Assembly: GCA_046328505.1 (NCBI GenBank)
Contig: JAXLWL010000003.1
Span: 744,001-808,000 of the forward strand
Source: JBDHWG01 sp046328505
GTDB taxonomy: Bacteria > Chloroflexota > Anaerolineae > Epilineales > JAHCIE01
Reading direction: 5' to 3'
Length of the DNA: 64,000 nucleotides
Below are positions 23,964 to 32,289 of this stretch, in pieces. Both the position numbers and the translations under genes were made by a program. The notes under the pieces were generated by a model. That model saw only the letters and a list, made by a program, of their open reading frames with translations. It did not search any database and was not told where the DNA came from. Within the stretch, counting starts at the first letter, position 1, and every line of letters starts with the position of its first letter.

Positions 23964-24035
23964 GCCACAGAGACACAGAAGACGCAGAGAATAGAAACAT
24001 ATCTCTCGTCTCTGCGATCTCTGTGCCTCTGTGGC
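23964..24035. repeat. 27-bp inverted repeat (GCCACAGAG...CTCTGTGGC type)
   Basis: The arms GCCACAGAGACACAGAAGA... (23964-23990) and its near-complement (24009-24035) are separated by 18 bp with only a few mismatches. It lies between two minus-strand genes. The purine-rich ACAGAGACACAGA wording resembles a dispersed repeat, and it could also act as a terminator for the MFS gene. Confidence 0.75.
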
Positions 24036-24046
24036 AATCCTAACTC

Positions 24047-25360
24047 TCAGTCCGACGCCGGGCTAACGCTGGCTGCGGGGGCCGGCGCCGGAGCAGCAGC
24101 GCCTGGGAGGTCGAGACTCCGCTCGTCGTCATAGCGGCGCAAGGTCTTGCTGAAATAGCCGACGGTGAAAACGCAGGCGACGCACGCCAGCCCGCCAATG
24201 GCAACGGACAGAGGCGCGCCGACAAATCCGGCCAGCACGCCCGCCTCAAGCTCGCCGAGCTGCGGCCCGCCCATGAAGAAGATCATGTTCACCGAGACCA
24301 TGCGCCCGCGCAGCCGGTCCGGCGTGGCCAGCTGGCGCACCGTTTGCCGGATGACCGTGCTGACGATATCCGCCGCGCCCGTCACAGCGAGGGCCGCGAA
24401 TGTCAGCCAGAAGTTGCGCGACAGGCCGAACACGATCGTCGCCAGGCCGTAGATACCCACGGACACCAGGAGCACCGGCCCCTGGTGGCGGAGCCGGTGG
24501 ATAAACGACATGACCACGCTCGCCACAACCGCGCCGATCGCCGTCGCAGAGTACAGGATACCCAGGCCCTCCGCGCCGACCCCCATCTCTTGCGCGAAGA
24601 TCGGCAGGAGCTGCTGCGCCGCGCCGAAGAACGTGGCGACGAAGTCCAGGAACATGGTCGAGCGGATGATGGGCGTGCTGAAGACGAAGCGCAGCCCTTC
24701 CTTGAGCGCGCCCAGGCTGACGGTTTGCATGCCACCGGATGGAACGCGCGTCCGCATGAGCACCAGCGCGATCAGCACCGCGATGAAGGATGCCGCGTTG
24801 ATCCAGTAGACCGTCGCCAGGCCCAGGCGGCCGATGATAAGCCCGGCCGCGGCCGGACCGATGATGTTCGCGCCCTGCCACGCGATGGTGTTCAGGCTGG
24901 CGGCGTTGGCGAAGTTCTCGCGCGGGACGAGGTTGGGGACGAGGGACTGGCGGGCCGGATTATCGAACGCAACCGCCGCCGCGCTGAGCATCGTCAGCAG
25001 GTAGATCATCCACACGGTGACGGCGCCCGTGGCTGTGAGAAAGGCCAGCGCGGCCGCGACGACCATCATGAAGATCTGAGTGAAGAACAGCAACCGACGC
25101 CTGTCCACGGCGTCGGCGATCAGGCCGGCGAACAGCGACAAGCCGATGATGGGGATGACGCGGAACAGGCCCACGGCGCCCAGCGCGAAAGGCGACTGGC
25201 TGATGTTGTAGACCTGGTAGTTGATGGCTACGAACTGCATCTGGGTGCCAATACCCGAGATGAATACGCCGATCCACAGAAGGCGGAAGTCGCGGGACTG
25301 GAAGGCGGCGAAGCGGGTGCGGCGGACGGCAGCTTCGCCAGAGGGAGCTAGATTAGACAT
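24047..25360 (-). CDS. MFS exporter (EntS/DHA3-type)
   Basis: A 437-residue transporter with twelve predicted spans, closely related in layout to the MFS protein at 14644-15897. FQSRDFRLLWIGVFISGIGTQ at the start and the motif A loop FAGLIADAVDRRRLLF are typical of the MFS_3 group. The C-terminus has an Ala/Pro-rich tail. The substrate is unknown. It reads in the same direction as the PfkB kinase, with the inverted repeat between them, so co-transcription is uncertain. Confidence 0.85.
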   Translation of the reverse strand: MSNLAPSGEAAVRRTRFAAFQSRDFRLLWIGVFISGIGTQMQFVAINYQVYNISQSPFALGAVGLFRVIPIIGLSLFAGLIADAVDRRRLLFFTQIFMMVVAAALAFLTATGAVTVWMIYLLTMLSAAAVAFDNPARQSLVPNLVPRENFANAASLNTIAWQGANIIGPAAAGLIIGRLGLATVYWINAASFIAVLIALVLMRTRVPSGGMQTVSLGALKEGLRFVFSTPIIRSTMFLDFVATFFGAAQQLLPIFAQEMGVGAEGLGILYSATAIGAVVASVVMSFIHRLRHQGPVLLVSVGIYGLATIVFGLSRNFWLTFAALAVTGAADIVSTVIRQTVRQLATPDRLRGRMVSVNMIFFMGGPQLGELEAGVLAGFVGAPLSVAIGGLACVACVFTVGYFSKTLRRYDDERSLDLPGAAAPAPAPAASVSPASD

Positions 25361-25444
25361 GTCTTCTTTCGTTACCGGTCATGCTCGCGAAACGATGGGT
25401 CCCTTAATTGTGTGAGTTTGGGCCCATCTGCGCAAGAATCGGTC

Positions 25445-25999
25445 CTAGCCCGCGCACGCGGCGCACTCGTAGGGAGGCGGCGCACCGTTGAGCGCCGCGC
25501 CACACGCGCACACATAGCCCACGACACGCGCCGGCACGCCCATGACGAGCGCGTGGTCCGGCACGTCCCGCGTCACCACCGTGCCCGCCGCCACGAGCGC
25601 GAAGCGCCCAATCGTCAACCCGGCCAGGATGACTGCCCCGGCCCCGACCGACGCCCCATAGCGAATCACCGTCTGTCGCGCTTCCCAGTCGTCGGCGCTC
25701 TTCTGGCTCCCATCGGGGTTGATGGCGCGCGGCACGCGGTCGTTGGTCAGAATCGCGCCGGGGCCGATGAACACGCCATCCTCCAGCACCGCCGGGTGAT
25801 AAATGAGGGCAGCATTCTGGATCTTGCAGTTCGCGCCGACGCGCACGCCAAAGTCGATGTAGGCATCCTTGCTGATGATGACATTGTCGCCGATGATGGC
25901 ATCCTCGCGTATCTGCGCGCCTTTCCAGACCTTGACCCCGTCGCCGAGGGTCGCTCGGGGCGAGACCTCCGCCGTCGGATGAACAAATGCCTGCGCCAT
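25445..25999 (-). CDS. left-handed beta-helix acetyltransferase (WbpD/WlbB-like) with zinc-ribbon-like tail
   Basis: A 184-residue hexapeptide-repeat protein. Repeats such as VHPTAEVSPRATLGDGVKVWKGAQI and VGAGAVILAGLTIGRFALVAAGTVV build the left-handed helix. NDRVPRAINPDG is the loop motif typical of UDP-2-acetamido-3-amino-2,3-dideoxyglucuronate N-acetyltransferases, which use acetyl-CoA to acetylate amino-sugar nucleotides for surface glycans. The tail CACGAALNGAPPPYECAAC has two CxxC/CxC pairs and may bind zinc. It is away from the large glycan locus, divergent from the M20 peptidase. Confidence 0.85.
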   Translation of the reverse strand: MAQAFVHPTAEVSPRATLGDGVKVWKGAQIREDAIIGDNVIISKDAYIDFGVRVGANCKIQNAALIYHPAVLEDGVFIGPGAILTNDRVPRAINPDGSQKSADDWEARQTVIRYGASVGAGAVILAGLTIGRFALVAAGTVVTRDVPDHALVMGVPARVVGYVCACGAALNGAPPPYECAACAG

Positions 26000-26022
26000 G
26001 CTGCCTCCTTTTTGCGGGTATG

Positions 26023-26051
26023 ATACTCCTCGGTCATAATATCTACCATTC
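26023..26051 (+). promoter_or_regulatory. possible promoter in divergent spacer
   Basis: Within 26000-26081 a TTGCGG box followed after about 17 bp by CATAAT fits a weak sigma-70-type promoter for the M20 peptidase. The boundaries are approximate and the match is not strong. Confidence 0.35.
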
Positions 26052-26081
26052 TATAACGCGCACACGATGCCCGGAGGCTCG

Positions 26082-27251
26082 ATGCATCCCGACGTAAGAG
26101 TTACCTCGCCCGAAGTGCTCGCCACGCTATCCGACCTGATCGCCATCCCGTCCATCAACCCCGATCTTGTGCCGGGGGCCATGGGCGAAGCCCAGATGGC
26201 CGAATACTGCGCCAACTTCATGCGCGAGGCGGGGCTTCAGGTGCAGGTTCAGGAAGCTGCGCCCGGCCGCCCCAACGCCGTCGGCATCTTGCGAGGGACG
26301 GGCGGCGGCCGATCACTCATGCTCAACGGCCACATGGACACCGTCGGTGTCGAGGGGATGACGGCGCCGTTCACGGCGCGGCGCGAGGGCAGCCGCATCT
26401 GGGGGCGCGGCAGCGTGGACATGAAGGGGAGCATCGCGGCCATGCTCTGGACGGCGAAGGCCATCGCCCGCTCCGCCGTGCGCCTCAAGGGTGACCTCAT
26501 CATCACATGCGTCGCCGACGAAGAATATGCCTCTGTCGGTACCGAGGCGATCGCCCGCACCTACACCGCCGACGCGGCTATCGTCACCGAGCCGACCGAC
26601 CTCGATGTGTGCCTGGCGCACCGGGGCTTCATGTGGATCGAGATCGAGACGAAGGGCCGCGCCGCCCACGGCAGCCGTCCCAACGAGGGCATCGATGCCA
26701 TCGTCCACATGGGACGCGTCCTTGTCGCCCTGGAGGCTTACGCGCAAGAGATGGCGCAGCGCCCGCACCCGCCCCTGGTGACGCCGCCCTCTGTCCACGC
26801 CTCCATCATCGAGGGCGGGCGCGAGCTGAGCGTGTATCCGGACCAGTGCGTGCTGAAGATCGAGCGGCGCACGGTCACCGGCGAGACGCCATCGAGCGTC
26901 ATGGCGGAGATAGACGCGATGCTCGGGCAGCTTGCCGCCGCCGATTCATCTTTCCAGGCTGAGGCGCGCTTCCTGTTCAGCCGCGAGCCGTTCGAGACGG
27001 CCGCGGAGGAGCCGATCGCGCAGACCGTCGCGCGCGCGGTCGAGAGCGTGCTGGGACGTCCGCCGAGGAACATCGGGCAGACGTTCTGGACAGACGCGGC
27101 GCTGCTCCAGGCAGCGGGTATCCCGACGGTGCTGTTCGGCTGCACCGGCGCGGGGCTGCACAGCATCGCTGAGTGGGTGGACGCGGACTCGGTGGTCCAG
27201 ACGACGGAGGCGCTCATCGCGGCGACGCTGGACTGGTGCGGCGTGAGCTAG
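26082..27251 (+). CDS. M20-family metallopeptidase (ArgE/DapE-like)
   Basis: A 389-residue cytosolic dizinc amidohydrolase. The motif LNGHMDTVG carries the first metal His and catalytic Asp, WGRGSVDMKGSIAAML the bridging Asp, and ADEEYASVGTEAI the catalytic base Glu. A dimerisation insert (HRGFMWIEIETKGRAAHGSRP) follows. The family removes acyl groups from amino acids or dipeptides (ArgE, DapE, carboxypeptidase G2); the substrate is not resolvable here. The Met at 26082 is chosen for the GGAGG 5 nt upstream over an ATG five codons earlier. Confidence 0.9.
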   Translation: MHPDVRVTSPEVLATLSDLIAIPSINPDLVPGAMGEAQMAEYCANFMREAGLQVQVQEAAPGRPNAVGILRGTGGGRSLMLNGHMDTVGVEGMTAPFTARREGSRIWGRGSVDMKGSIAAMLWTAKAIARSAVRLKGDLIITCVADEEYASVGTEAIARTYTADAAIVTEPTDLDVCLAHRGFMWIEIETKGRAAHGSRPNEGIDAIVHMGRVLVALEAYAQEMAQRPHPPLVTPPSVHASIIEGGRELSVYPDQCVLKIERRTVTGETPSSVMAEIDAMLGQLAAADSSFQAEARFLFSREPFETAAEEPIAQTVARAVESVLGRPPRNIGQTFWTDAALLQAAGIPTVLFGCTGAGLHSIAEWVDADSVVQTTEALIAATLDWCGVS

Positions 27252-27308
27252 ACGGCGGGAACCTACAACGGAACACACGGAAAACACGGAAGGGTACAGA
27301 GGCGTTCC

Positions 27309-27776
27309 ATGCGAGCGGAAATCTGGACCGTGTTGAAACAGTTGGACGCGGCGCTGACGGATGTGTTGTGGGTCATCACGGGAAGCGTCGGGCTGGCGCT
27401 CCAGGGGATGCCGCTGGAGCCGAACGACGTCGACATCCAGACCGACGAGGCGAACGCGTATGAGATTGCCCGCCGCTTCGCCGACCACGTCACGCAGCCG
27501 GTGGCGCTTGCCGAGCGGTCGTGGGGGCGCTCGCTGATGGGAAAGCTGGCGCTAGACGGCTTGCAGGTCGAGATCATCGGCGGCAGCCAGGTACGCAGCG
27601 GTGACATCTGGGAGCCGCCCCCCGACCTGGCGAGTCTCGCGCGAACCGTCGAGGTTGAGGGGATGCGCCTGCGCGTTCTGCCGCTGGCGTACGAAGCGGA
27701 GGCGTACCGCCGAATGGGGCGGCTGGAGAAGGCCGCGCTGATTCAGCAATATGCCGACAATACAGCGCGAGGCTGA
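27309..27776 (+). CDS. nucleotidyltransferase-like protein
   Basis: A 155-residue protein with the minimal nucleotidyltransferase pattern: TGSVGLALQGMPLEPNDVDIQTD holds the GS helix and paired metal-binding Asp residues, and LQVEIIGG contributes the third acidic strand. It resembles stand-alone MNT/DUF-type domains often found in toxin-antitoxin or antibiotic-modifying contexts; no partner gene is adjacent. No clear ribosome site precedes the ATG. The upstream spacer has AACGGAACACACGGAAAACACGGAA-like wording, apparently another dispersed repeat. Its stop codon lies inside the 9-bp direct repeat bordering the MITE-like element. Confidence 0.8.
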   Translation: MRAEIWTVLKQLDAALTDVLWVITGSVGLALQGMPLEPNDVDIQTDEANAYEIARRFADHVTQPVALAERSWGRSLMGKLALDGLQVEIIGGSQVRSGDIWEPPPDLASLARTVEVEGMRLRVLPLAYEAEAYRRMGRLEKAALIQQYADNTARG

Positions 27777-27780
27777 AGCG

Positions 27781-28189
27781 CCTGTCTTTTACACAGAACG
27801 TTTGAGCGAGGCTGGCTATTCGGAAGACAGCCCGCGGTGTCGCTGCGAGGAGGACGATAGGACGACGAAGCAGCCTCCCGACGGGTGACAGACACGGCTG
27901 ATGCGGCTCAGACGGCCTTTCAAAAGGGCGGGAGATTGCGTCGCTTCGCTGCTCAGAAACTTCACATGCGGTGTCATGCTGAGCGAAGCGAAGCATCTGG
28001 GCCGCGGTAGGCTCGCAGTCCAGACCCCTCGCGCTGCTCGGGGTGACATTCGGAAGCTTCTTGTGTCGGCGCATGCCGCCACACGGCATCGGCGTCTCGC
28101 AATGACGGGTTGGTGCTGTGGCCGCGGTGGCCACGCCATCTTCCAGCCTCGCTGGCTATCGCGCCGCCGAGATGTGTGTAAAAAACAGG
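27781..28189. mobile_element. MITE-like element with terminal inverted repeats and 9-bp direct repeats
   Basis: The ends are CCTGTCTTTTACACA (27781-27795) and its inverse (28175-28189), 14 of 15 matching, with further inverted similarity inside (GCGAGGCTGG / CCAGCCTCGC). Immediately outside both ends is the same 9-mer, GCTGAAGCG (27772-27780 and 28190-28198), as expected for a target-site duplication. The ~409-bp interior has no transposase and is a mosaic of REP-like pieces, including GTCATGCTGAGCGAAGCGAAGCATCT and CTCGCAATGAC. Confidence 0.65.
27933..28114. repeat. nested REP-like hairpin pieces
   Basis: A GAGATTGCGTCGCTTCGCTG...CTCGCAATGAC pair of the same family as the 13.4-kb repeats is interrupted by a second family, TGTCATGCTGAGCGAAGCGAAG...GCTCGGGGTGACA. 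Such GAGCGAAGCGAAGC words are dispersed repeats in many bacterial genomes. Confidence 0.7.
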
Positions 28190-28278
28190 GCTGAAGCGCT
28201 GGCGCTGAGAAAGCGAAGTCCAACGGACTGCTTGAGTCCCGAAGGGACTGTGTTTGTTCAGCGGCGAGGCTTCAGCCC
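28188..28278. repeat. GGGCTGAAGC...GCTTCAGCCC repeat
   Basis: A 10-bp inverted pair (GGGCTGAAGC and GCTTCAGCCC) encloses a smaller hairpin (AGTCCAACGGACT and AGTCCCGAAGGGACT). It follows the MITE-like element directly and occupies the space before the minus-strand glycosidase-like gene. Confidence 0.65.
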
Positions 28279-28297
28279 GCCGCTTTCTGTCGTGCGC

Positions 28298-29671
28298 CTA
28301 CTGCGGGCCGCCGTGCAAACGCACCTCCGGCGGCGCGGCGGCCGGGATCGGCGTCACAGATGGCGTGGGGACACTCTCGAGCGTCGGCGCCGGGGTCGCG
28401 GTCGGCGAGGGGCGCGGCGTGGGCGGCGCAACATTCTGGAATATTGCCGGCAGGTACACCTGGTGCGCGCCGCCACCGGCGGCTAGTATAGACGGTGTCG
28501 CGGCCGGTGTCGGCGTCGCCGGCGCCAGGTTGCCCAGCTCCCCGCTGACCTCAAGCCACGATAGCCACTGATAGAGCGTGACCTGGCTGACACCCAAACG
28601 GTCCGCGAGTAGCTTGCTCGCCGGGCCGCGCATCTCCGGCGGCAGATGCATGAGCGCCTGAAGCTCCGGGATGTGCTGGCGTGCCTGCTCCAACGACGGG
28701 ATGCGCGCGAGGATGTCCAGGATCGTCGGCGTGGGTGTGCCGGGCGGCGTGGGGGTTGGCGTGGGCGTGCGCGTCGCGTACGCCGCCGGCGAGCGGTCCT
28801 GGTTGTTGGCGGTGAAAGCGTTGACCGCCTCGGTATCGAGCAGGCGGAAGCCATCCCAGGAGAAGCCGTCCAGCAAGAACGGCACCTGCCCGATCACGTA
28901 GTCGTCCTTCTCGATCTCCCGCTCCATCCACATGTAGTCCTGCACCACGTCGCCGGCGCTCGCCTTCCCCTTCCACGCGCTCCACGTTCCCGTCTCGGTC
29001 AGCACGAACGGCTTGTCGACGCCCGCGGCCAGCGTCGCCGCGCGAATCTTGCGGTAGCGCAGGGCGTAGAAGTCGCGGTCGGGGCCGTTCATGAAGAAGT
29101 CTTGCTGCGAGCCATAGGCGTGGACGCCGATGTAGTCCACCAGGGGAAGGCTGCGCGGGAACAGGCGCGGATAGTCGCCCGGCTCCAGAACGCCGACGCC
29201 GAAGTCGAAGCCGACGACGCGCCAGCCGTGAGCGTGCATGCGCTGGGCAAATGCCTCCTGCGCCCGGTCGAACGCCTCGGCCTCACCCGGCCGCTGGACG
29301 GCGGGTTCATTGTAGAACGTCCACGCCGTGATCGCGCCCTTGAGCGAGCCGAACTTGGCGTCGATCGCGTCGGCGTAGCGCACCGCGCCCTCAGGCGTCA
29401 CGGTATCTTCGACCGAGTACCGCCCGATGATCAGGGTCTTGGGCAGCTTTTCCTTGATCTCGATGGGCAATTTCAGTGAGGGGTCCTGCATGAGCACGAC
29501 GGCGGGACGCATCTGAAAGATGGCGTCTCGCGCGGCGTAACTCTCCAGGTATAGGCCGATGCCAAGCTTGGTCGTAGGGGAATCGGCTAAGGCCGCTGGC
29601 GCTCCCAGCAATGACACGAGCACAGCGGCCAGAAGTGCGAGGTACACAAACCGTAGAGGGCTAAGAGTCAT
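28298..29671 (-). CDS. secreted glycosidase-like protein with Thr/Pro linkers
   Basis: A 457-residue exported protein. A signal peptide (YLALLAAVLVSLLGAPAALA) precedes a TIM-barrel-like region (residues ~35-290) with AWTFYNEPA carrying a possible acid/base Glu and VLTETGTW a possible nucleophile Glu, in the clan GH-A pattern; no exact family can be assigned. Two Thr/Pro/Ala linkers (~300-320 and ~395-450) flank a ~60-residue helical piece containing LLADRLGVSQVTLYQWLSWL, which looks like a helix-turn-helix and is out of place in an exported protein. It is divergent from the esterase-like gene. Confidence 0.75.
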   Translation of the reverse strand: MTLSPLRFVYLALLAAVLVSLLGAPAALADSPTTKLGIGLYLESYAARDAIFQMRPAVVLMQDPSLKLPIEIKEKLPKTLIIGRYSVEDTVTPEGAVRYADAIDAKFGSLKGAITAWTFYNEPAVQRPGEAEAFDRAQEAFAQRMHAHGWRVVGFDFGVGVLEPGDYPRLFPRSLPLVDYIGVHAYGSQQDFFMNGPDRDFYALRYRKIRAATLAAGVDKPFVLTETGTWSAWKGKASAGDVVQDYMWMEREIEKDDYVIGQVPFLLDGFSWDGFRLLDTEAVNAFTANNQDRSPAAYATRTPTPTPTPPGTPTPTILDILARIPSLEQARQHIPELQALMHLPPEMRGPASKLLADRLGVSQVTLYQWLSWLEVSGELGNLAPATPTPAATPSILAAGGGAHQVYLPAIFQNVAPPTPRPSPTATPAPTLESVPTPSVTPIPAAAPPEVRLHGGPQ

Positions 29672-29761
29672 GCGGCTCCCGTCGCCTGTTTCAGGATCTA
29701 ATTGGGGCGTGCGGCGGCGGATGCACGCGGTCGAATAGCTAGCGCTTCAAGGCGCCCGTGC

Positions 29762-29767
29762 TATAAT
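29762..29767 (+). promoter_or_regulatory. candidate -10 box in palindrome
   Basis: TATAAT lies in the palindrome CTATAATTATAG in the ~220-bp divergent spacer. A good -35 box is not seen, and the palindrome could serve either strand. Confidence 0.35.
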
Positions 29768-29839
29768 TATAGCCGGATTGGCCCTGATGCCTAACCCCCA
29801 AGTCAATATTTATAACGTGGCGGCCTCGCATAAGTTACT

Positions 29840-29884
29840 ATCTTGCAAGGTTGCGCCGCAAATCTCACATTCAATCTTGCAAGG
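29840..29884 (+). promoter_or_regulatory. duplicated CTTGCAAG palindrome, candidate operator
   Basis: The 11-mer ATCTTGCAAGG, containing the 8-bp palindrome CTTGCAAG, occurs at 29840-29850 and again at 29874-29884. The second copy overlaps the ribosome binding site of the esterase-like gene, so protein binding could block both transcription and initiation. Confidence 0.5.
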
Positions 29885-29893
29885 AGAACACTC

Positions 29894-30640
29894 ATGCATC
29901 GCAGCGAGGCGCAGTGGTATAGCACCCGAATCGGCATTGATATGCCCATCGCCGCCTACGGCCACGCCGGTCCGGCTCTGCTTATGCTCCCCACCGCCAC
30001 CGCCGACTACCTGGAGTACGAGCGTTACCATCTCATCCAGGACCTCGGCCACCACATCGACAACGGCCGCCTGCGCGTCTACTCCATCAACAATATCACG
30101 AAGTGGGCGCTGTTCGACCAGGGCATGCCCGGCGGCCAACGCACCGCGCTCCTCGCGGCGTACGACGACTACATCGTGTCGGAGGTGTTGCCCTGGATCC
30201 GCATCAACAGCGGTGACGCGTGGATTCAGCCGGTCATCTCCGGCATCAGCATCGGGGCGTACTCGGCCGCGAACACCTTCCTCAAGCACCCCGACGTGTT
30301 CCGCGGCCTCATCGCCATCAGCGGCACGTACGACATCGCGTACTACCTCGGCGGCTACTTCGACGACAACCTTTACTTCAATAACCCCGCCAGCTACCTG
30401 CCCAACCTCCACGACGACTGGCACCTGTCGCACATGCGCCAGCGCGCCATCATCCTCAGCTCCGGCCAGGGGCCATACGAGGAGCCGGGCCGCACCGTCC
30501 ACCTGTCCAACATGCTCAACGACAAGGGCGTCAACCACTGGCTCGACCTGTGGGGCTACGATGTGGCCCACGACTGGCCGTGGTGGCCCAAGATGCTCGA
30601 CCACTACGTTCACAAGCTGTATGAAGCGCGCGTCTGGTAA
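29894..30640 (+). CDS. esterase D/PF00756-type alpha/beta hydrolase
   Basis: A 248-residue protein of the putative esterase group. Its nucleophile elbow is GISIGAYSAANTFLKHP (Ser in GxSxG) and the catalytic His is probably in YDVAHDWPWW. The core LRVYSINNITKWALFDQGMPG and IRINSGDAW is typical of a subgroup annotated only as esterase. No signal peptide is seen. The ATG at 29894 is supported by AAGGAG; the frame extends upstream without support. The MBL-fold gene follows after 9 nt, so both are probably in one transcript. Confidence 0.8.
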   Translation: MHRSEAQWYSTRIGIDMPIAAYGHAGPALLMLPTATADYLEYERYHLIQDLGHHIDNGRLRVYSINNITKWALFDQGMPGGQRTALLAAYDDYIVSEVLPWIRINSGDAWIQPVISGISIGAYSAANTFLKHPDVFRGLIAISGTYDIAYYLGGYFDDNLYFNNPASYLPNLHDDWHLSHMRQRAIILSSGQGPYEEPGRTVHLSNMLNDKGVNHWLDLWGYDVAHDWPWWPKMLDHYVHKLYEARVW

Positions 30641-30649
30641 GACGGTCGG

Positions 30650-31639
30650 ATGTCCTATCCCGACTGGCTGACTTTCTTCCAACGGACCTTCCCCAGCGCC
30701 AACATGGCGCTGATACGGGGAAAGCGTCCGATATTGTTCGACACGGGCTTCGGCAGCGATTTTGCACTCACGGACGCTCTGCTGCGAGAAGCCGGTGTAT
30801 CACCGGAGAGTCTGTCCCTCGTCGTTAACTCGCACTACCACAGCGATCACGCGGGCGGCAATTTCGGCTTCCAGACCCGCTATGGGCTGCCGATTGCCGC
30901 CCACCGCTGGGATGCCGGCGCCATCAACCGCCGCGACCGAGAAGCCTGCGCGGCAGAGTGGCTCGACCAGCCCATCGAGCCGTACCAGGTAGACGTTCCG
31001 TTAAGCGGGGGCGACGAGCTGGACGCCGGTGGTGTTACGCTGCAGGTCATTCAAACTCCGGGCCACACGCTCGGCCACCTGTCGTTGTACTCCCCTGCCG
31101 ACGGTGTCCTGATCGCCGGCGACGTGTTCCATAGCGACGATGTCGCCTGGCTCAACCCGTTTCGCGAGGGTGTCGGGGCGATTGAGCGTGCGATCGAGAC
31201 ATTGGAGCGTCTTGCTCGCCTGCGCCTGACCTGGGCCTTCTCCGGCCACGGCCCGGCGATGGACAAGCCCATCGCGGCGCTAGACGCGGCGCGGCGACGC
31301 TACGAGGGCTGGCTGAATGCGCCTGAGAAGGCGGCATGGCATGGCGCGAAGCGGATCTTCGCGTATCACCTGATGCTGCAGGACGGCATGCCACAAGCAG
31401 AGGTCGGCCCCTATCTCCTCCGATGCGCCTGGTTCCAGGATTACGCCCACTACGTCTTCGACTGCGAGCCTGCCGACTTCGTGGCGCCGTTTCTGTCCGA
31501 GATGCTGCGCTCCGGCGCGGCGGAGTGGCGAGAAGACCAGCTCGTGGCTCTGACGCCGTACAACGCGCGGCCTTGGAACTGGACCGCCGCCCCCACCCGC
31601 CCCCGCGACTGGCCGCCTCCGATTCACCACGCGGTGTGA
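30650..31639 (+). CDS. MBL-fold metallo-hydrolase
   Basis: A 329-residue metallo-beta-lactamase-fold enzyme. SHYHSDHAGG supplies the HxHxDH metal site, TPGHTLGHLSLY and IAGDVFHSDD the third His and bridging Asp, and FSGHGPAM the last His. The C-terminal ~110 residues form an added helical domain similar to those of MBL enzymes with an extra dimerisation module. The reaction is unknown; the family includes thioesterases, lactonases and glyoxalase II. It lies 9 nt after the esterase-like gene. Confidence 0.88.
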   Translation: MSYPDWLTFFQRTFPSANMALIRGKRPILFDTGFGSDFALTDALLREAGVSPESLSLVVNSHYHSDHAGGNFGFQTRYGLPIAAHRWDAGAINRRDREACAAEWLDQPIEPYQVDVPLSGGDELDAGGVTLQVIQTPGHTLGHLSLYSPADGVLIAGDVFHSDDVAWLNPFREGVGAIERAIETLERLARLRLTWAFSGHGPAMDKPIAALDAARRRYEGWLNAPEKAAWHGAKRIFAYHLMLQDGMPQAEVGPYLLRCAWFQDYAHYVFDCEPADFVAPFLSEMLRSGAAEWREDQLVALTPYNARPWNWTAAPTRPRDWPPPIHHAV

Positions 31640-31708
31640 GTGGCAGCTAGAATGTGGATGGGCTCAGCGTTGACCGGTCTTTGATCTGACAACAGGCGGA
31701 GGATTGTT

Positions 31709-32197
31709 GTGTACGATACGCCACGGACCATTGGTGAGCTCCTGACCATGCTCGAAGACACACCCTCGCACCTCGCCGAACTGACCCAGAATATACCGCC
31801 GGCTGAGTTGCTGGCCCCGCCCGCGTCTAGTGAATGGTCCGCCAGAGATGTGCTGGCCCATCTACGCGCCTGTGCCGACATGTGGGGGAAGTACATCGTG
31901 CAGATCCTCGACGAGGATAGGCCGACAATCAAGGCCGTCAGTCCCACGACCTGGATCAAGCACACGGACTATCTAGAGCAGCCATTCGCGCCCTCGCTGC
32001 AAGCCTTCACGGCGCAACGTTCCGAACTGCTGGCGGTGCTGAAACCGTTAGCGCCGGAGGCCTGGTCTCGCACGGCGACGGTGACGGGGGCGGGCAAGCC
32101 CCGCGAGCGGAGCGCGTATACCTATGCCCTGTGGCTGGCGAACCACGAGCACTCGCACCTCAGACAGATTGAGCGCATCGTGGAGGTGCTAGAGTAG
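31709..32197 (+). CDS. DinB-superfamily protein
   Basis: A 162-residue four-helix protein. TIGELLTMLEDTPSHLAELTQNIP, SARDVLAHLRACADMW (first metal His) and ANHEHSHLRQIERI (HxxxH pair) match the DinB/YfiT metal-binding superfamily, whose members include thiol-dependent S-transferases and stress-induced proteins. The GTG start is preceded by GGAGG. It is followed by a spacer carrying a sigma-54-type site. Confidence 0.85.
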   Translation: MYDTPRTIGELLTMLEDTPSHLAELTQNIPPAELLAPPASSEWSARDVLAHLRACADMWGKYIVQILDEDRPTIKAVSPTTWIKHTDYLEQPFAPSLQAFTAQRSELLAVLKPLAPEAWSRTATVTGAGKPRERSAYTYALWLANHEHSHLRQIERIVEVLE

Positions 32198-32215
32198 CTG
32201 ACGATTCGCGGGGGA

Positions 32216-32231
32216 TGGCATGTCTATTGCT
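32216..32231 (+). promoter_or_regulatory. sigma-54-type -24/-12 promoter
   Basis: TGGCATGTCTATTGCT is a full consensus match with GG-N10-GC spacing. The predicted start near 32243 gives a leader of about 47 nt before the ATG at 32290. Confidence 0.65.
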
Positions 32232-32289
32232 CCCCGGCTTTGAGGACACGCGGCCACGCAATCACCTGCTCTAGAACACGAGGTCATTG

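Noticed and set aside
23951..23966. TGGCAG-N5-AGGCT on the minus strand before the PfkB gene as sigma-54 site
   Set aside because: Both boxes deviate and it falls at the edge of the inverted repeat, so the match is probably accidental.
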